In this document: piece after piece, positions 61,811 through 64,000 of the stretch
How positions within the stretch are numbered: position 1 is the stretch's first letter
How the letters are laid out: each line of letters begins with the position of its first letter
Source of the DNA: Pseudomonas izuensis
Lineage (GTDB): Bacteria > Pseudomonadota > Gammaproteobacteria > Pseudomonadales > Pseudomonadaceae
NCBI RefSeq assembly: GCF_009861505.1
Contig: NZ_WTFT01000004.1
Location: forward strand, 422,403 to 486,402
Reading direction: 5' to 3'
Length of the DNA stretch: 64,000 bases
Made by a program: the position numbers and the translations under genes
Notes under the pieces: model-generated
Databases searched by the model: none
Told to the model about the DNA's origin: nothing
The model's input: only the letters and a program-made list of their open reading frames with translations

Positions 61811-62949
61811 GAGGCAAATGACTCTGCAACATCCATCGACTTCAACTGCGCCTTGAGTGTGTCACCCAGCGTCAGCATGTCCTGGCAGGCCTGGGACGAC
61901 TCGGCCTCCAGCAGCGGGTTCTGACCATAGGCCAATGCCTCGCCGATGGCATGGTCGAGTGTCACGACGCCCAGCAGCTGTGAACCGAGGCGACGCTTGA
62001 ACACTTCGTGCATATCCCGGCAAAACTGGCGAGAGCTGTCGAACTGATTGATCACGTAGCTGCACAGTGGCGCCATGCCGCGAGCCACGTGCTCGCCCAG
62101 TAAACGCTCCGTCTGGTCCAGCGTAACGAAGCACGCCGCATCGGCAGTCGCGACGACAAGCACCTGATCCGCCACCGTCAAGGCCTGATCCAGGTAAGTG
62201 GTGCGACCTGGCGGTGTATCGAGAATCACCAGATCGTTTTCGCCCAGGTTCATGCTCGCCAATTGGCGCGCCAGCCAGTAACGATCGTGTTCCATATAAC
62301 GTTCCAGCGTCCGTCGCTCGTCTTCTGTCACCGAACCGTACGGCAGCAGCAACGAATCTGCCGGTCCCGCCAGCAGCAGCGCCTTCCAGTTTTCACCCTT
62401 GAGGCTGGCATTGCCCATGCCTGCAACATCCGGCTCGGCGCCCAGGTGATGTTGCAAGGCATTTTGCGGATCGAGATCGATGGCCAGTGTCTGGCCGCCT
62501 TCCAACCGCAATGCAGTGGTCAGCGCAGCGGCCAGCGTGCTCTTACCCACGCCGCCCTTGGCCGACACGAGCGCGATAACGTGGGCTCGGGTCTTGGCTG
62601 GGCGTCCGTGGGGCAGTGCCTGACGCAGCGCCTCTTCATTGCGTGCTTGCGCTTCAGCCTCACGCGCCAGCGCTACTTCGGCCAGCAAATGGCGAAGCGG
62701 CGCACCGGCCTGCCGGGGTTTAACGGACGACAACTGCGCCTCGGTACCCTTGATCGAAACCACGAGTGCTGCATCGTCGAGCTGAACAAGCGGCTGATCG
62801 ATTTCAACGACAGGCGCAGGTTCCGGCGCAGTCGGGACCAGCGCCAGCGGCTTTTCCTTGTATTCGAAATGACTGCCGAACTCGAGATAACTGTCCGCAC
62901 TTGCTCCGAACCTGTTGAATAGATTCGATATATCGTCTGTACGATTCAT
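61807..62949 (-). CDS. wssA: WssA, MinD/BcsQ-like ATPase
   Basis: The 380-residue protein has a 125-residue N-terminal extension and a deviant Walker A KGGVGKST (about 131-138), followed by switch DLDPQNALQHHLGAEP and LVILDTPPGRTTYL. This is the MinD/ParA fold of BcsQ/WssA, thought to place the cellulose machinery at the cell pole or membrane. It is the first gene of wssA-I. The ribosome site is weak. Confidence 0.92.
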   Translation of the reverse strand: MNRTDDISNLFNRFGASADSYLEFGSHFEYKEKPLALVPTAPEPAPVVEIDQPLVQLDDAALVVSIKGTEAQLSSVKPRQAGAPLRHLLAEVALAREAEAQARNEEALRQALPHGRPAKTRAHVIALVSAKGGVGKSTLAAALTTALRLEGGQTLAIDLDPQNALQHHLGAEPDVAGMGNASLKGENWKALLLAGPADSLLLPYGSVTEDERRTLERYMEHDRYWLARQLASMNLGENDLVILDTPPGRTTYLDQALTVADQVLVVATADAACFVTLDQTERLLGEHVARGMAPLCSYVINQFDSSRQFCRDMHEVFKRRLGSQLLGVVTLDHAIGEALAYGQNPLLEAESSQACQDMLTLGDTLKAQLKSMDVAESFAS

Positions 62950-63027
62950 AAAAGGACTATCCGAGGCGCTGGCATATTAGGGAGCAGTTCGCTCAAGTTC
63001 ATCGAAGCAAGCTATCAAAATGATATC

Positions 63028-63041
63028 GTCAATATTTTGAA
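63028..63041. promoter_or_regulatory. FleQ box-like site 1
   Basis: GTCAATATTTTGAA matches 11 of 14 bases of the FleQ consensus GTCAATAAATTGAC. It lies about 80 bases upstream of the wssA start. Confidence 0.5.
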
Positions 63042-63088
63042 TGTCGCAAGTGTAATAGTTGATTGCGATTAAAAAAACCTTTTTTATC

Positions 63089-63102
63089 GCCATAAAATTG
63101 AC
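63089..63102. promoter_or_regulatory. FleQ box-like site 2
   Basis: GCCATAAAATTGAC matches 11 of 14 bases of the FleQ consensus, with a perfect ATTGAC half. It lies 61 bases from site 1, about 140-150 bases upstream of wssA. Confidence 0.5.
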
Positions 63103-63509
63103 GAATTCACCTATTTTTATTTGGCGCATCCTGCCTGGAGTCGGCGGCCCGCATTCGCTACAGGCTGCTGAATACAGGGGCTAAGCGGCGGCGCGGGATT
63201 ATCCGGCAAGGATTACAGCGGCGCACATGATTTGCGCCAGATGGCAGCCCGCTGGATGGACGGCAATCCGAACAAAACGTGAACCTGCAAAGCAATTCGC
63301 GGACCATTTGAACTATCGTTATAGGTGCCGTTTTTGGCGGTTTAGGCATATATGTTTTAAATCAATGCGTTAGTTATAAATAGACAGCAACGACCCGCGA
63401 ACCTTTAGTGCGATAGTTATTGAGCGGGATGTGAGAGGTGCCCTTTACTGGCGCGATATTGACTATGCTGGCTGACAGCATGACGCGATTCACTTGCGAG
63501 GGATGCTCC

Positions 63510-63872
63510 ATGTTCTACGTGCAACGCAATGCAGAAGGAAAACTGACGCGCGTCGAAACACAAGCCTACGCCGAATCCACGGAAACGCTGCCGACCGACC
63601 ACCCTGACCTCCAGGCCTGGTTCGCCAATGAAGTCATGGCCACCAGCCTCAAACAGCTCAAGCAGATTAAACAACTCAAGCAGCTCCAGCAGAGCGACCT
63701 GGAAATGATCCGGGTACTCGACGACTTGATCGAGGTGTTGATCAGCAAAGGCGTGATCCTGGTCACAGACTTGCCGGATCCTGCACAAGCCAAGCTCATG
63801 GACCGGACCCAAGCCCGGGAGGCTTTGGGGGGGTTGAGTCATTTGGTTGATGATGAGGAGGGGTATATCTGA
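63510..63872 (+). CDS. Small conserved Pseudomonas protein (tryptophan synthase beta-like annotation)
   Basis: The start is ATG 63510, with GAGGGA 6 bases upstream; the frame extends further without a site. The 120-residue protein begins MFYVQRNAEGKLTRVE and has a Lys/Gln/Leu heptad run (LKQLKQIKQLKQLQQ), then an acidic helical end with DLPDPAQAKLMDR. Similar Pseudomonas proteins are often labelled tryptophan synthase subunit beta-like, but no PLP motif is present, so that label says little about function. It is divergent from wssA. Confidence 0.8.
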   Translation: MFYVQRNAEGKLTRVETQAYAESTETLPTDHPDLQAWFANEVMATSLKQLKQIKQLKQLQQSDLEMIRVLDDLIEVLISKGVILVTDLPDPAQAKLMDRTQAREALGGLSHLVDDEEGYI

Positions 63873-63903
63873 AGGTTTCAACTTCTTCGCTGACTGTGCC
63901 GTC

Positions 63904-64000
63904 GCCATCGCGGGCAAGCCCGCTCCCACAGATTTTGCGTCGAACACAAGTCCTGTGATCGCCACCACTCCCTGTGGGAGCGGGCTCGCCCGCGATGGCG
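63904..64000. repeat. REP doublet at the window end
   Basis: GCCATCGCGGGCAAGCCCGC and the inverted GCGGGCTCGCCCGCGATGGC arms are both present; the doublet ends with the window. Confidence 0.88.

Larger units (their letters stand above)
62950..63509. other. Divergent regulatory region between wssA and a small conserved gene
   Basis: The 560-base gap has no credible gene. The wss side (62990-63120) is AT-rich (A run and T run, ATTTTTAT) and holds two FleQ-like sites. A GC-rich middle (63125-63290) and an AT-rich stretch near 63340-63400 (ATATATGTTTTAAATC, TTATAAATAG) could serve the plus-strand gene. No terminator or RNA gene was recognised. Confidence 0.6.

Overview
The window has the look of a fluorescent-group Pseudomonas chromosome. 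The evidence is the GC-rich codon use, many Pseudomonas-style REP doublets (GCGAGCAGGCTCGC-type palindromes in head-to-head pairs), and a wss-type acetylated-cellulose operon in the gene order known from P. fluorescens SBW25. No rRNA, complete tRNA, CRISPR array or insertion sequence was recognised.

Region 1 (1-15628, + strand) is one tightly packed set of about eleven genes, with its 5' end outside the window. It runs: partial gene in the SrfA position, SrfB (actin/Hsp70-fold ATPase), SrfC (P-loop GTPase-like), a one-pass membrane protein, a secreted vWA protein resembling the periplasmic part of the kinase PpkA, an ABC ATPase, an FtsX-type permease, a secreted SUMF1-fold protein, two coiled-coil lipoproteins, and an inner-membrane proline-rich vWA protein. 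The ATPase, permease, SUMF1 protein and lipoprotein match the TagT, TagS, TagR and TagQ roles that feed the PpkA pathway of the H1 type VI secretion system. Here there is no kinase and no T6SS core, and SrfB/SrfC stand in the cytoplasmic position. This is the best candidate for an undescribed envelope-sensing machine.

Region 2 (15629-19500) is a patchwork: a REP whose second arm is cut off, a 3' tRNA-like remnant with a terminator, a dCache chemoreceptor, and a frameshifted S-type pyocin with a colicin E3-like rRNase domain followed by a small acidic immunity-like gene and a further broken reading frame. It looks like a site of past integration and loss.

Region 3 (19497-27700) holds a vWA lipoprotein / ECF sigma / anti-sigma operon, a PEBP-family protein, a Rieske-FAD oxidoreductase, a DUF945 protein and a hypothetical membrane protein. 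Region 4 (27761-43140) contains two complete efflux operons: MarR-FUSC-DUF1656-HlyD-NodT lipoprotein, and DHA2 MFS-HlyD-NodT lipoprotein with a LysR gene upstream. Between them lie a ParE/Phd toxin-antitoxin pair, DUF2789, a YbaK-type deacylase, NfeD-slipin and a GT39-like membrane glycosyltransferase.

Region 5 (43431-47897) has an orphan RHS-core protein and a TauD-type dioxygenase with an ABC importer of the sulfonate/nitrate class. Region 6 (48224-62949) is wssA to wssI: MinD-like WssA, cellulose synthase WssB/WssC, GH8 cellulase WssD, outer-membrane exporter WssE and the four acetylation proteins WssF-I, without wssJ. Two 14-bp sites close to the FleQ consensus lie upstream of wssA. A small conserved Pseudomonas protein and a REP doublet close the window.
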